Below are positions 1-10,414 of a stretch of DNA of 64,000 bases, piece after piece (the stretch's first letter is position 1; the number at the start of each line of letters is the position of its first letter). A model generated the notes under the pieces. It searched no databases and was not told the DNA's origin. It saw only the letters and a program-made list of their open reading frames with translations. Origin of the DNA: Pampus argenteus. Its lineage: Eukaryota; Chordata; Actinopteri; Scombriformes; Stromateidae. The stretch lies in the NCBI GenBank assembly GCA_036937835.1, contig CM072874.1:9996001-10060000 (forward strand). The letters are read 5' to 3'. Position numbers and translations under genes: made by a program.

Positions 1-316
1 AGAACTAAGCTGATGTCATCATTAGTACAACCTGAGCATTGAGAGCCGTCAGCAAGACGATACAACGCAGAGAACTACGACTCCTGTCCCAACTGTCAAT
101 GTACAAACCAGATTTCTAGTTTTTCCATCACTTTTCCACATCGATAATACAATTTTAATGTTTGTTTTTTTTGTTTTACCTGTGGACAAATAGCCATGAG
201 TCACGTGTTTCACTGAGCGTCAGAGCAGACATTCTGCTCTTTGAATAAAACATTTTATCTCACAGCAAGAAAACAACAGAAGAAACAGACAAAGAAAAGC
301 AACAGCAGTAATTCAC

Positions 317-1806
317 CTCTGTCAGCTGCTGTTCAACAATGCCTCTGTACTCCAGTGTGACTGGCTGCTCTTTGGGGCCCTCTGCTGCCAACATCTGGCT
401 TGCAGAGCCAAGCACATAACTGCAAAAAGATTTACAGTACAATATGAAAGGGGCTAAATACGCAGGTACAGTGAGGATATGAGCAACACTACCTTTGTTA
501 ATTTATCACATTTAGGCTCTCTTGGTAATAAACTGCTGGTTTAAAATGACAGTTTTCACCATTCTGCTTCATATATGATCAAACATTCAAGGCTGAAACG
601 TACCTGTCGATGTCTGCTACATTGAAACAGAATGTAAATCTCTTGTTGTCCAGGCTCTTAGGGGTGGATGCGTAAACCATGCCAAGCACAGAGTTGCAGC
701 CTCGACAGATGAGATCCACGATCAGACTGGAAGGAAGATTATAAAACAAAGAGGGAATAATTTCACCAGAAATCAGACAGTGAGACAGATTTAATCCAAC
801 AAATAAACCTTAATGCATGCAATTTAAAAACAACACATATGAGCTTTCTCCTACTGGTCTGCCAAGTGTATAGTCACTGACAAGAGGGACAAGTATAGTC
901 AATAATTACTTTTCAGATGAGCATTTTACACCCATGTTGCTTTTTATGTTTGGTCAAAGTTTGCATCCAAGTTTTTAAACGTCCCATCCTAGAACAGCTA
1001 CAATAAAATGCTGCTTTTTAAATTTAAGTTAAAGCATCAGGTTTCATTAATCTAGCAATATAATTTATAATATTGGAACTACAACAGGTGTAATCCTGCG
1101 CTGTAATGAGCACTTTTTAATTTGAGTATGTTATGCTGACTAAGTAAAATGATGAATGCATGCCTTTTACCTGTACTGGAGTGTTTTTTACACTGTTGTG
1201 TTACTACTTGTAACTGAGTAAATGATCAGGGTACTTTATTCATTCATTCATTTATTTATTTATTAATGAATTATTGGGCTTCTCACCAGAAAGATCTTTT
1301 GCTGACTTCATGCAGGTGAGTGTCTTCTCCAACTATGACGTTGTCAGTGACTCCTAAAACCAAAACATCACAAACATCATTAAAAGAGTGAAAATATGTA
1401 TTCATACATTGACTTCCAAATGTCTAAATCCCCAGCTAGTACAACTGCTGCAACTTTCCAAGCAGTTTGAACTGATAAATATATATGTGTGTGTGTGTAT
1501 TTGATTTGTGTAGACAAACCAAAGCAGAAAACCGAGCAACTCTATTTTTAACCAACACTCACGTTTCAATCGTATCTGGTTTTGGTCATCTTCACTTCCA
1601 TCCCAGGACATTGAATCCCCAACAGGCAACTTGCACTTCCCGCAGATGAAGACCACAGGTCCGTCGTCAGCCTCCCGGCTGTCCTCGTCCTCCTCTGCTT
1701 TGCCAAACAACTTTTCTTCGACGGCGGAGGAGTCTGTGCTACACACTTCAAATGTGTTATCTGCACGTTTCTGTCGACGTTTTACTGTTTTTTCTCTCGC
1801 CGCCAT
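317..1806 (-). CDS. mis18a: Mis18-alpha, centromere licensing factor (3' end missing)
   Basis: Four coding exons on the minus strand: 1563-1806, 1287-1353, 604-726 and 317-419. All have GT-AG borders and their phases join cleanly to give 179 codons. The protein starts MAAREKTVKRRQ with a basic then acidic N-terminus, followed by the Mis18/Yippee-like zinc fold. The first zinc pair is CGKC in exon 1 (VFICGKCKLPVGDSMSW) and the second is CRGC in exon 3 (LICRGCNSVLGMVY). Exon 4 begins YVLGS, as in the human protein. In the family, Mis18a with Mis18b and M18BP1 recruits HJURP so that CENP-A is deposited at centromeres after mitosis. Exon 4 ends in phase 0 at a GTGAAT donor, so a short C-terminal coiled-coil exon should follow. 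I could not identify it with confidence in bases 1-316, and it may lie beyond the left edge. Confidence 0.93.
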
Positions 1807-2486
1807 TTCTACTAGTTTCTCCCAAAAACCAAAACAAGCTGTTTCAACTTTGAACCTACGCGGCTAGTTGACAGTGAAGTGACGAAGATCCCGAGTATCC
1901 AGGCACCGCAAGATCATTCACTCAGACCTACTTCCGTCTTCGCTTAGATCGGTTAAACACTCAAATAATTATCTACATAAAAGTTCATCGGGCATTATTT
2001 ATTTATTAATTTTAACGTTAATGCATATGTATCTTATACATGTGTCTTCCAACTCTTACTCTACACTGTTCCAGACTAATAGACAAAGTTCCTCCGGCAT
2101 TAATAATAATAGTTCGTGAACTATCTTGACCTGATTTGTATCTTTGTGAGTCTAGAGGAAACGTGAACCGGATAGACTTTTTTAATACAACAAGCTTGAT
2201 TATCTTGTTTTTACTATTATTATAATTACACAGTTTTCTTCAATGTATTGAATTCGTGACCAATTTTCGCCTATTTGTATTATATTTAAAATGCCAATTG
2301 TTTTGACTAAAGTAGCTTGGACATTTGCTCCATCGTCGTCTCATTGGCTGGTAACCCGGAAGTTATTAGAATGATTTCGGTGGGCGCGAATTGAATGTTG
2401 TCGTTTTTTAATCAGGCTGCTGGACCACTTAAAAGTTTGTAGAAGCTAGTTGTTGTGGGTTTTTTTTTGTAGCGTTTTCACTCGTC
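1807..2486. promoter_or_regulatory. Divergent mis18a / haus1 promoter region
   Basis: The 680 bp between the two start codons holds candidate sites seen directly. These are a TTTGAA (CHR-like) at 1849-1854 in the mis18a leader, an ETS-type ACTTCCG near 1930, an inverted CCAAT box (ATTGG) near 2343-2347, an ETS core CCGGAAGT at 2356-2363, and an E2F/CDE-like TGGGCGCGAATTGAA at about 2381-2395. This set is common in promoters of G2/M genes. That it acts as one bidirectional promoter is inference from the head-to-head layout. Confidence 0.6.
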
Positions 2487-5049
2487 ATGTGTGAAAAGAT
2501 CAAGAAGGTAATGTCCAGTGTTTTGCTAACATGTCAGTTAACGCAGTGACTGCTGTTGTTGGCTTTGTTTATATCGTCCAGTTTGTCATGTGGCTTCCTC
2601 AGGTGAACAGCTGGCTCAGTACAGTGTTTGGGGATCAAGCTGTGCCACAGTTTGAGGTCAACACTAGGACAGTGGATATACTGTACCAGCTGGCACAGTC
2701 CAGTGAGGCCCGGTGCAGTGACACAGCTCTCCTCATAGAAGACCTCAAACAGAAAGCGTCAGAGTACCAGGCGGATGGTAAATAACTGACACACAGCAGA
2801 GATGCAGGTGTTGTTTTTTTGTTTCACTCTGTGGAAACGAAAATGTATTTTAAAGGATAAGTCCAGTTTATTACAACTTGGGTCATCTTTTTGTAGTTTT
2901 GGCCATTGTTTCGTCTCTGCTATGACTGTACTCACTAAAGTACTGGATATCTGCTGCAATGAAGTCCAATGTGGCAAAACACATGTAGTCACATCCAGTC
3001 TCAGTAATAATATTTCATAGAGCTGCAATTATTAGTTGTTGGACAGAAAACGAATTGGCAACTATTCTGATCATCAAATAATCATTTTAGTCCTTTTTAA
3101 AGTTGTCACGTAACCAGATCTCTGCCATTAATGTGATAAGGTGGATAAAATATGACAATACAGTAAGACCTAAGTTGTAATAAACCTTTAATGGACTGAT
3201 TCAGTGTATGTAGATGCTTGTTGATGCAGTTGTGTTTCCTCCATCTAGGTGCTCATCTCCAGGATGTTCTTCTGCAAGGTGTTGGTCTGTCCTGTGCAAG
3301 CTTATCAAAGCCTGCTGCTGACTACTTGTCGGCTTTAGTGGATAATGCTATGGTGCTTGGTGTCAGAGACACATCACTGAGCAGGTAAGATGTCATTGTT
3401 GTATTGTAGTCACCCAAAAAAGAAGGAAAAAAAGCAACATGGATTTTTATGTCTTGTGTAGCTTTATGCCAGCAGTGAACAACCTCACTAACGAACTTCT
3501 GGAAGCGGAGAATTCAAACAGAAGACTTGACAGGGATCTTAGAGCCCTCGGAAAAAGGCTTGGTGCCACTCTGGTGCTGCGGCGCAACTTACAAGAGTAA
3601 GAAAATGGATACAGATGATCACACTAGCATGTTGATATTTATTATTGTATTAATACATAATGCTACAGTATATCAGCATATCCCAAAATCCAGTCACAAC
3701 ACAAATAAACCATTCGCTGCCACGCATTGCGATTTATCTGTGAGCTGTGTTCTTTATTGTCTTTAGGGATATCAACAAAACTGTCAAATCTCAGTCCATG
3801 GACAGCGCTAAAGCGGAGGAGAGGCTGCTCAGCATGGGTTTTGTGACAAGAAAGACTAAAGAGTTTAATGACACAAGGGAGAGAGCAGAGGTGTGTTGTG
3901 TGTACTATATATTACAATTATCTGTACCAAAATGAACAAAAATGTGCTTCTGATAACTTCCTATGCAGCCTGAGGACATTATTGGTGTCACTAAAGAAAA
4001 TGACAATCAATGTAAACCTAAAAAAAATCAATCAATAACCAAATAGCATAGAAATAATCAAAAAAGTGTGTAAAAGATGGAAAGAATGAAGTGTCTAGAA
4101 AAGCCTTTGCTAGTATGTAGCGATGGGAAAGTGTGCTAAAATTGAATGCTGAATATTCAATATGTTTTTCCGATAATGTAATTCATAGCTCAATAATGTT
4201 GCCATGGCAAAAAAACAAAACTTCATCAGCTTTATTTTGTTCAGAAAGACAGACTGTATTTTGACCCAGCTGAAATGTGAGCATCATGTTACTGCCTCTG
4301 GTTCAGAACGCAGAGGTGATGTCGCGGACAGGTCCAACAGTCAACGCCCTTCGTATCATTGTCAGGAGGCACCAGATATTCTGAATATTAAAGCCACAAA
4401 GCAGTAGGCAAGACAGTTCTATCACAAAGCTTTTTTCTTTTTTTTTTGGCTGTTTATCAATCTTGCAGGCTCAACTTATATCCAGGAACATGGAAAAGTC
4501 CATCACGCACCAGGCTATTGTGCAGCTCTCTCAGGTAATTACAACTGCAACACAGTCAGGCATCATGGAGTGACAACATGACACTTTCTGCTTTCAGGCT
4601 TTGAAGTGTGTCATCTCTTTTTCTCTTGCTGTCTCTTCAGGAGGTCACTGCACTGAAACAAGAAATAATTCCCTTGAAAAAGAAACTGGAGCCTTACATG
4701 GATCTAAGCCCAGTATGTTTGTCTGTCTTGTAAAACTCTCCATGACCACCAATAATGTTATCAACATTATACATGTATTAACACATCTTTTCATAACAGT
4801 ATTTTCAGAGAAACATGTAGCCAACCAGCTACGATTTTCCTTTACTAAGTTTGTTTTTTCTTTCTAAACTACAATAGAGCCCATCTCTTGCTCGAGTGAA
4901 AATAGAGGAGGCAAAAAGAGAGTTGGTGAGTGTCTTTAATAGTTGATTTAGTGATGTATGAGATGTGATTGCTCGCTGATTGATTATTCTTTCCTCAATT
5001 ACAGGCTGAGATTGATTCCCAGTTTGAGATGAATGTGGATTTCAAGTGA
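2487..5049 (+). CDS. haus1: HAUS augmin-like complex subunit 1
   Basis: Nine coding exons: 2487-2507, 2603-2777, 3249-3384, 3462-3596, 3767-3890, 4469-4534, 4641-4712, 4878-4925 and 5005-5049. They sum to 822 nt, giving 273 aa against 278 in human. Exon 1 codes only MCEKIKK. Recognisable blocks include FGDQAVPQFEVNTRTVDIL, IEDLKQKASEY, FMPAVNNLTNELL, LKQEIIPLKKKLEPYMDL and SPSLARVKIEEAKREL. The protein is almost all heptad-rich coiled coil. HAUS1 (CCDC5) is a subunit of the augmin octamer, which recruits gamma-tubulin rings to existing microtubules so that new ones branch within the spindle. The start was chosen because the ATG at 2487 is followed by a good GTAATG donor and the reading phase continues into the conserved exon 2. 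The gene lies head to head with mis18a. Confidence 0.95.
3019..3105. mobile_element. MITE-like repeat end (AGAGCTGCAA family) in haus1 intron 2
   Basis: The stretch begins AGAGCTGCAATTATTAG and continues through a region rich in TAATC/GATCAT motifs to about 3105. It resembles one end of a very common percomorph repeat whose termini read AGAGCTGCAA and whose interior is rich in ATTAATCG. A second, longer and degraded member lies at about 46508-46865. Only one end is recognisable here, so this is a solo end or a truncated copy. The family match is from memory. Confidence 0.55.
4198..4210. promoter_or_regulatory. Palindromic RFX X-box-like site in haus1 intron 5
   Basis: GTTGCCATGGCAA is a near-perfect palindrome matching the RFX consensus GTNRCC-NN-RGYAAC except for the last base. 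It lies within a haus1 intron, not near a start codon, so function is uncertain. Confidence 0.35.
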
Positions 5050-5108
5050 AGATGTGTGAATTTTTGTTTCTGTTTTTCTGTTTTTAGTACATTTTCAGTT
5101 TGAAAAGT

Positions 5109-5114
5109 AATAAA
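5109..5114 (+). terminator. haus1: haus1 polyadenylation signal
   Basis: A canonical AATAAA lies 60 bp after the haus1 stop codon and is followed by T/GT-rich sequence, so the 3' UTR is short (about 80 nt). Confidence 0.75.
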
Positions 5115-5129
5115 GTAGCTCATTTCATG

Positions 5130-7158
5130 TCTTGGTGATTTCTTTGTCATGTGTGGAACTGTGCAATTTAACAAATGTATCATTATTTTATATCAGTAGG
5201 CTTGTAGATGTGGTTGCCAAAACATTATTGTATTGTTTTTTTATTATTTTTTGTAAAATTTGTAGTAAGTCCACCTTTGAACCAACTAATAGAAGCAGCA
5301 TTAGCAGATCAAACTTTATGTTAATTTAAGGTAAGATTGACACATTTCTGATCCCAACTTCCTGCTGTTAAGCTTAATCTTTGTTACTCCTGATTTATGT
5401 ATCTCTATTTGATTCTCAGTTGTATAAAACCTCAAACTAATCAAATGATTCTCTCTCTGTTGAACACTATATAGTAATAACAACACAAAGCAGGTTTTGA
5501 TTGTTCCCAGTAAATAAAGCCACCTTGACCAGACTTGTTATATGCATTTATTCTGGCTACTTAGAAATAATTATGTTTTACAAGAAACTTTAAATATATT
5601 AATTCATGATCATTTCTAGCCACAGATGAGAAGAAAAGGACTCCTTGATTTTTTTTCGTTGAATCTATTTGATTTATCTCCTCCTCTTCCTGTTTGTAAG
5701 AAACATCATTAGCACTACTCAAATGTTTTGTCTTTATGTTCTGGCTGCTTCTTTCTTATCGTGGGTCTGTGTTCCTGCATGTCGTGAGAACTCTTGAGAA
5801 CTCTCAGCTGCATATTGATAATGCATTGTATACATTAAACTTTTAAACAAGCATTAATAGCCTAATAGATACATGATGTTATAGATAAATTTACATATAA
5901 ACTCATATTCATGTTTAAAATTGATTTGCTTCTTAAATCTCCACTATCTAAACATCCCCTGCGTACACATCTAAGTATTTCAGAACCATAAAAACACGTG
6001 TTTTGAATATATTTTCTCAAGTGAATTTTTTTCCCTGTTAAACCCACACAGCTGTATGTTTTCTGCAGTGCAGGAAACTTTTGAGTTTGACAACAAAATT
6101 CCACAGGCTTTGGAGGGATAACAGCACAAGAAAGAGGGTTGAGGAGCCACTCCCTGGGTGCCTAAAGCTAAAGTACAGAGAATAGGACAAACTAGGGGGT
6201 CTGTCCAGTTTGCATGCAAAATATCACCCCTCAGTTCCTCCCCCTGTCAGTTCTCCCCCTGTGGAGCTGGCCATGGAGACCCCAACGTCTCAGTCAGTGT
6301 GACTGTTGTAAGTCTCATATGTAGATTGACTGGTTACCATGGAGTGGGTCATGGATGTGGGCTGGGGAGCAGTTTACTCAGTAGGCCTCCTTCTTCATTC
6401 AAAGGCACCATGGTTAGGACATCAGGAGTTCATGAAAAGAAACAGGATGAAAATATTATTCACTTTTAACTTGATTGTGATCTTGCCACTATAGCTGAAG
6501 CCAACTTGGGACACAGAGCAACTTATTTTATACAATTCAGAAAAATGAGCATTATTCAAATACTGTAACAACTACAAGGCCACCATGTTTTTGACATTCA
6601 AATGTTCTTATTGCAACAGTGAGTTAATAGTATTGTGAAAGAAGGAAAGATAATGACAGGAAGAATGAAAAGAAAAGGAGGAAATTAACACACTGAAAGC
6701 ATTTTGCCATAATCCAAAAAGTAAACATGCGCCTCATTGGGTAAAAAGTCCAGCCAGTGCGTCATACCACTGAGTGTGTCGCCCCTCTTCCTTTTAAAAT
6801 AGTTTTATCTGCCACGCCCACTCCATAATTCCCCCCTCAGCTGTTACTGTAAGTCGCTTTCTGTTTCCACATGGATCCATTCACAAATCTGTGGTGTTGA
6901 ACCTCAGGGAAGTCGGATCGGGAGTGTTACCTCGTGTCGGATTATTCACCTCCTCTTGTCAGTTTTCAACAACTTGTTGCGCAGCTGCTATTTCTAACCT
7001 CCTCTGTGGTCCATTACTACAGCGCTTCATCGGCTGAACGAGGTTATTTTCTGCCTGAAGGAAAACATAAGAGCTGATTTTTCCAAAACATTTTGACCTT
7101 TCTCTGTGATTTTTTTTTTCTATGACGTGAGCTGGTTGAATTTTCGAGTCTCTTGAAT
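5130..7158. other. haus1-eva1c intergenic region and eva1c leader
   Basis: No convincing exon is seen on either strand. The stretch at 6190-6370 is less AT-rich than its surroundings and includes a TTGCATGCAA palindrome near 6211-6220 and GGTTACCATGG near 6333, so it could be a regulatory element. Around 6780-6850 there are CCACGCCCAC (KLF/GC-type) and a run of CCCCCC before the probable eva1c first exon. The long T run near 7110 and a minimal ATG-ACG-TGA upstream ORF at 7122-7130 probably lie in the 5' UTR. The exact transcription start cannot be read from sequence. Confidence 0.5.
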
Positions 7159-7269
7159 ATGATCTCAGAGGCAGGAGATGCGAGTCATGAGCCGCAGACT
7201 GGACTGGAGCCACAGCCTCTTCTACCTGACGTTACTTCTGTGGACCAGACGCATGAATGGACTGGCTGA
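7159..7269 (+). promoter_or_regulatory. Upstream ORF overlapping the eva1c start codon
   Basis: An ATG at 7159 opens a 36-codon frame that ends with TGA at 7267-7269, in the +1 frame relative to eva1c and overlapping its first 30 codons. If the mRNA leader includes 7159, ribosomes starting here would pass over the eva1c start, so the uORF could lower translation. The peptide shows no known domain. Confidence 0.4.
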
Positions 7270-10200
7270 CTTCTCACGTAAGATGAAGATGATGGTTGGT
7301 GGTGATGAAGATGATGGCGGTGGTCATGGTTAAAGATCATAGAAAGGATTTCGTCCCAATGTTGTTATTTAGATGTTGTATGGGACTGCACTGTTTTGAG
7401 TGGTGTAGTAATAGCTACAGTAGGGAGAGTGAGACTTATTACCAATGTAAATATATGGTGAAATAGATGAGGTTCTTCTATTTTATTTATTTAGTTTACA
7501 CATCTCCATCCCATCTGAGCAAGATTGTCTTAACCTGTCTCAGATGGTGTAATGTAATAGTGTGGGGAGTGAAATATATATATATATATATATATAAAGG
7601 TAGGTCATACTAGGTTGCAGAATATGCCACACAGGGACAAGGTCAAAGCCACAGGTGCAATAGGTAAAAGGTTGTTTTAAAAATCAACACACCGTCAAGA
7701 CGTCCAGGGACCAACGAGACCTCTGTTTTGCATTGTTTCTTCTGGATTACAGACTAACTAATGGCTTTTTATTAAACAGACTATTTGTCCAGAATCATTA
7801 CCATTCATTCTGCTCACGCGTGTGACGGACAGCCTCTGCGACTCCACTGTCCACGTCACTCCACCATCTCCATCCAGTCCGCCTTCTATGGGAGCAGCGA
7901 TGCGCGGCTGTGCAGAGCTGACCCTCCACTCGGAGCCTACAACCACAGCTGTTCAGCTTTTACTGCTCTACAGGTGCGGTTTGTGTAGGATATATAGCAC
8001 TTTTCACTCTCACTGGGTCAGTTTTGTATAGGTGAGTGTTAGCTATTTGACCTGTCATATGTGTCTTAGTTTTTTTTTTTACTGAACACACCAGGCTTCG
8101 ATTAGCTGGCTGCTGATGGTCTAATGGTTCATTTAGATTTATGAAGGCACAGCCCACGGTCTCCCACTTGTCAACTAGTCAATGCATCACTCTTTTTGCA
8201 TTTGATTTGGCTGTCTCTAAGTGTATGTGTAACATCAAATCCCGTGTACTGTACTGGCAGAAGCTGCTGTCAGAGTGTCAGAGCCACAGAGATTGCCAAC
8301 TGCCTGTCAACCACCTGCTGTTCGGGAAGGACCCCTGTCCCGGAACGACAAAATACCTCCATGTGGACTACAAATGTAAACCAAGTGAGTTCAGTAGCTC
8401 AAATCTCATTTGTCTCATTGTCATGTCCCTTCCCACTCTGCTCAACCTCTTTATTCTTTTTGTGGGTTTTTTTTTCCCCGCACTCAGCTGAACACAAAAG
8501 ACATGTGGCGTGTGAGGGAGAAACCATGAGCCTGCGCTGTAAGCCCCCCAGGGTGCTGAACATCTATGCAGCTGTCTATGGGAGAGGTCTGGGCCAGACT
8601 GACACCTGCCCCTCACACCTGACAAGACCACCCCCATTCGGTGAGTTGACAGGATATTCAGTATTCTTCCTGGTGGTAACTAACAGACAGTTAAACAACA
8701 GTTTACATTACTTTTTAATGTTTCCTCTTTACATTATGTTTCATTCAGTCATATTATGCAGGACATTTGTTGGATTTCTTTGTGGCACAAAACAGAAAAA
8801 CATGTGCTGTCCAGATCTGCAAACTGTTATGAAAAATGAAAACATTACCACTTTAATCAGTCCTTATTTACTATACACCACACTATAAACTCAGAAAATG
8901 TGTCTTATGATTCTGTTTCACGTTGCTGCTCCCTACAGAGTGTCTGAACCATGAGGCTGTACACTCGGTGTCTAAGGCCTGCTATAGCAAACAGAAGTGT
9001 GCTGTTGCCGTCAACAACCAGACCTTTAGGGACCCCTGCTTTCCAGGAACCAGGAAGTACCTCAGTGTGGTCTATTCTTGTGGTAGGAGTCTTTTTTTTT
9101 TTTTTTTTGTTTCCTCATGCACAATATTACAAACCTGGTAATAAATTAGAGAGAACTTTCAAAATAGGAACAGGCTTACATGAAACTATAGGTTGCTTAG
9201 GTCATATGTTTCTGTTTGTGTCTTTTTTCATTATGTGACAGGACCTTCGTTGCACATTTGTAGTTTCCTACTGTGGATTCTTATCTGCTGATCTCAGCCA
9301 TCAGCTGTTCTTATCACAGCACAGTAGCAGGGCTGGCGAATAATAGACTGAGCTCAGATTTTGCGGGTTGACGCTGATATCCTCATGAACTTCCTGCTAC
9401 TGGCACAATTGCCACTGAGGTCATCCAGCAAACATTGTTCATCTATCATAATTTGGAGTTACAATTCTTCTAACTGGCTCTGTTGGCTCCATCTAGCACA
9501 AAACAATGTGTGTGAACCTTGTAGGCCAGTTATCAACAATAAATTGGACGGAAAGTATTCATGATTTCAGAGTGTAACTCTGTGGTGGACCCAGAAGGTC
9601 TGTATGTGGGATATGGTGTGACTGTAGATTCATTAAGACTGTCAGTCTATTGCAACAAATACTGTCTCCTCTGTCTTTCTTGCAATAGTACCACAGACTT
9701 TACTAAGGGAGGCAGACCCCAGCATTTTCAGCTCTACTTCATCTCCGACTGTGGACACAGAAAAAGGTAACATCATATCAACTGTTCCAGCTTTTTTTTT
9801 TTTTTAGCCTTTTCTTCACATCATTCACATCAAAATTCAAATTTTTACCACAACTCCTCCTGCAGATCTGGGGGAACCTTTTCCCAAAGGGTCAAGAAGG
9901 CCAGACAACTCAGGAGCTGTGATGAGCAACTCTCTCCTGACTTATGCCTATATCAAAGGTAAACATTATTCACATCATGCATGTGCTCATGATGTTTAAA
10001 TAATGTTGTATTACATCTGCTGCTTTCATTTCCCATACAGAGCATCCAGAAATGGCAGCGCTGCTGTTCACCTCCAGCGTGTGTGTCGGTCTTTTACTCA
10101 CACTGCTGGCTGTATCGGTCCGAGTGACCTGCAGAAGACACCGTCACAGAGATCAGAGACTCACACCCGGGTTCCACAGTGAGACCCTCACCTGCCAGGA

Positions 10201-10414
10201 GGATGAGGATGATGAAGAAGAAAATGATGATGATGATGATGTAGAGGGAACAGAAAGTGCTTTAATCTCAGCCACAGAGAGGAAGGCAATATACGGCTGG
10301 GAGGAGATGACTTATGTGAGTGAGGCAGCGGAACGGGCTGAGAGGATTGAACGCAGAGAGATGATCATACAAGAGATTTGGATGAATTCCTATCTGAACG
10401 GCAGCTCATGTTAA
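7178..10414 (+). CDS. eva1c: EVA-1 homolog C, Slit/heparin-binding type I membrane protein
   Basis: Eight coding exons: 7178-7277, 7780-7973, 8261-8384, 8488-8640, 8939-9082, 9689-9766, 9866-9958 and 10041-10414. They total 1260 nt and 419 aa. A signal peptide (hydrophobic FYLTLLLW core) is followed by two galactose-binding SUEL-type lectin domains. Domain 1 spans about residues 35-139 (ACDGQPLRLHCPRHSTISI, FGKDPCPGTTKYLHVDYKC). Domain 2 spans about 141-238 (FRDPCFPGTRKYLSVVYSC). A transmembrane helix lies at about 301-324 (AALLFTSSVCVGLLLTLLAV). The cytoplasmic tail has an acidic E/D run encoded by a GAT/GAA repeat and then the family's C-terminal block ERAERIERREMIIQEIWMNS. In worms and mammals EVA-1 proteins bind Slit and heparan sulfate and act in axon guidance. 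The start gives a clean signal peptide; an ATG in another frame lies 19 nt upstream. Confidence 0.95.
7573..7596. repeat. (TA)n microsatellite in eva1c intron 1
   Basis: About 12 uninterrupted TA units lie in the first intron. Confidence 0.9.

Noticed and set aside
1..120. Candidate final mis18a exon on the minus strand
   Set aside because: One frame stays open to the window edge after an AG, but the residues do not resemble the family's C-terminal coiled coil and the acceptor is weak.
2822..3016. Possible second MITE in haus1 intron 2 starting TTTAAAGGATAAGTCC
   Set aside because: The opening looks like a repeat end, but I found no inverted partner or clear right boundary, so it is not called.
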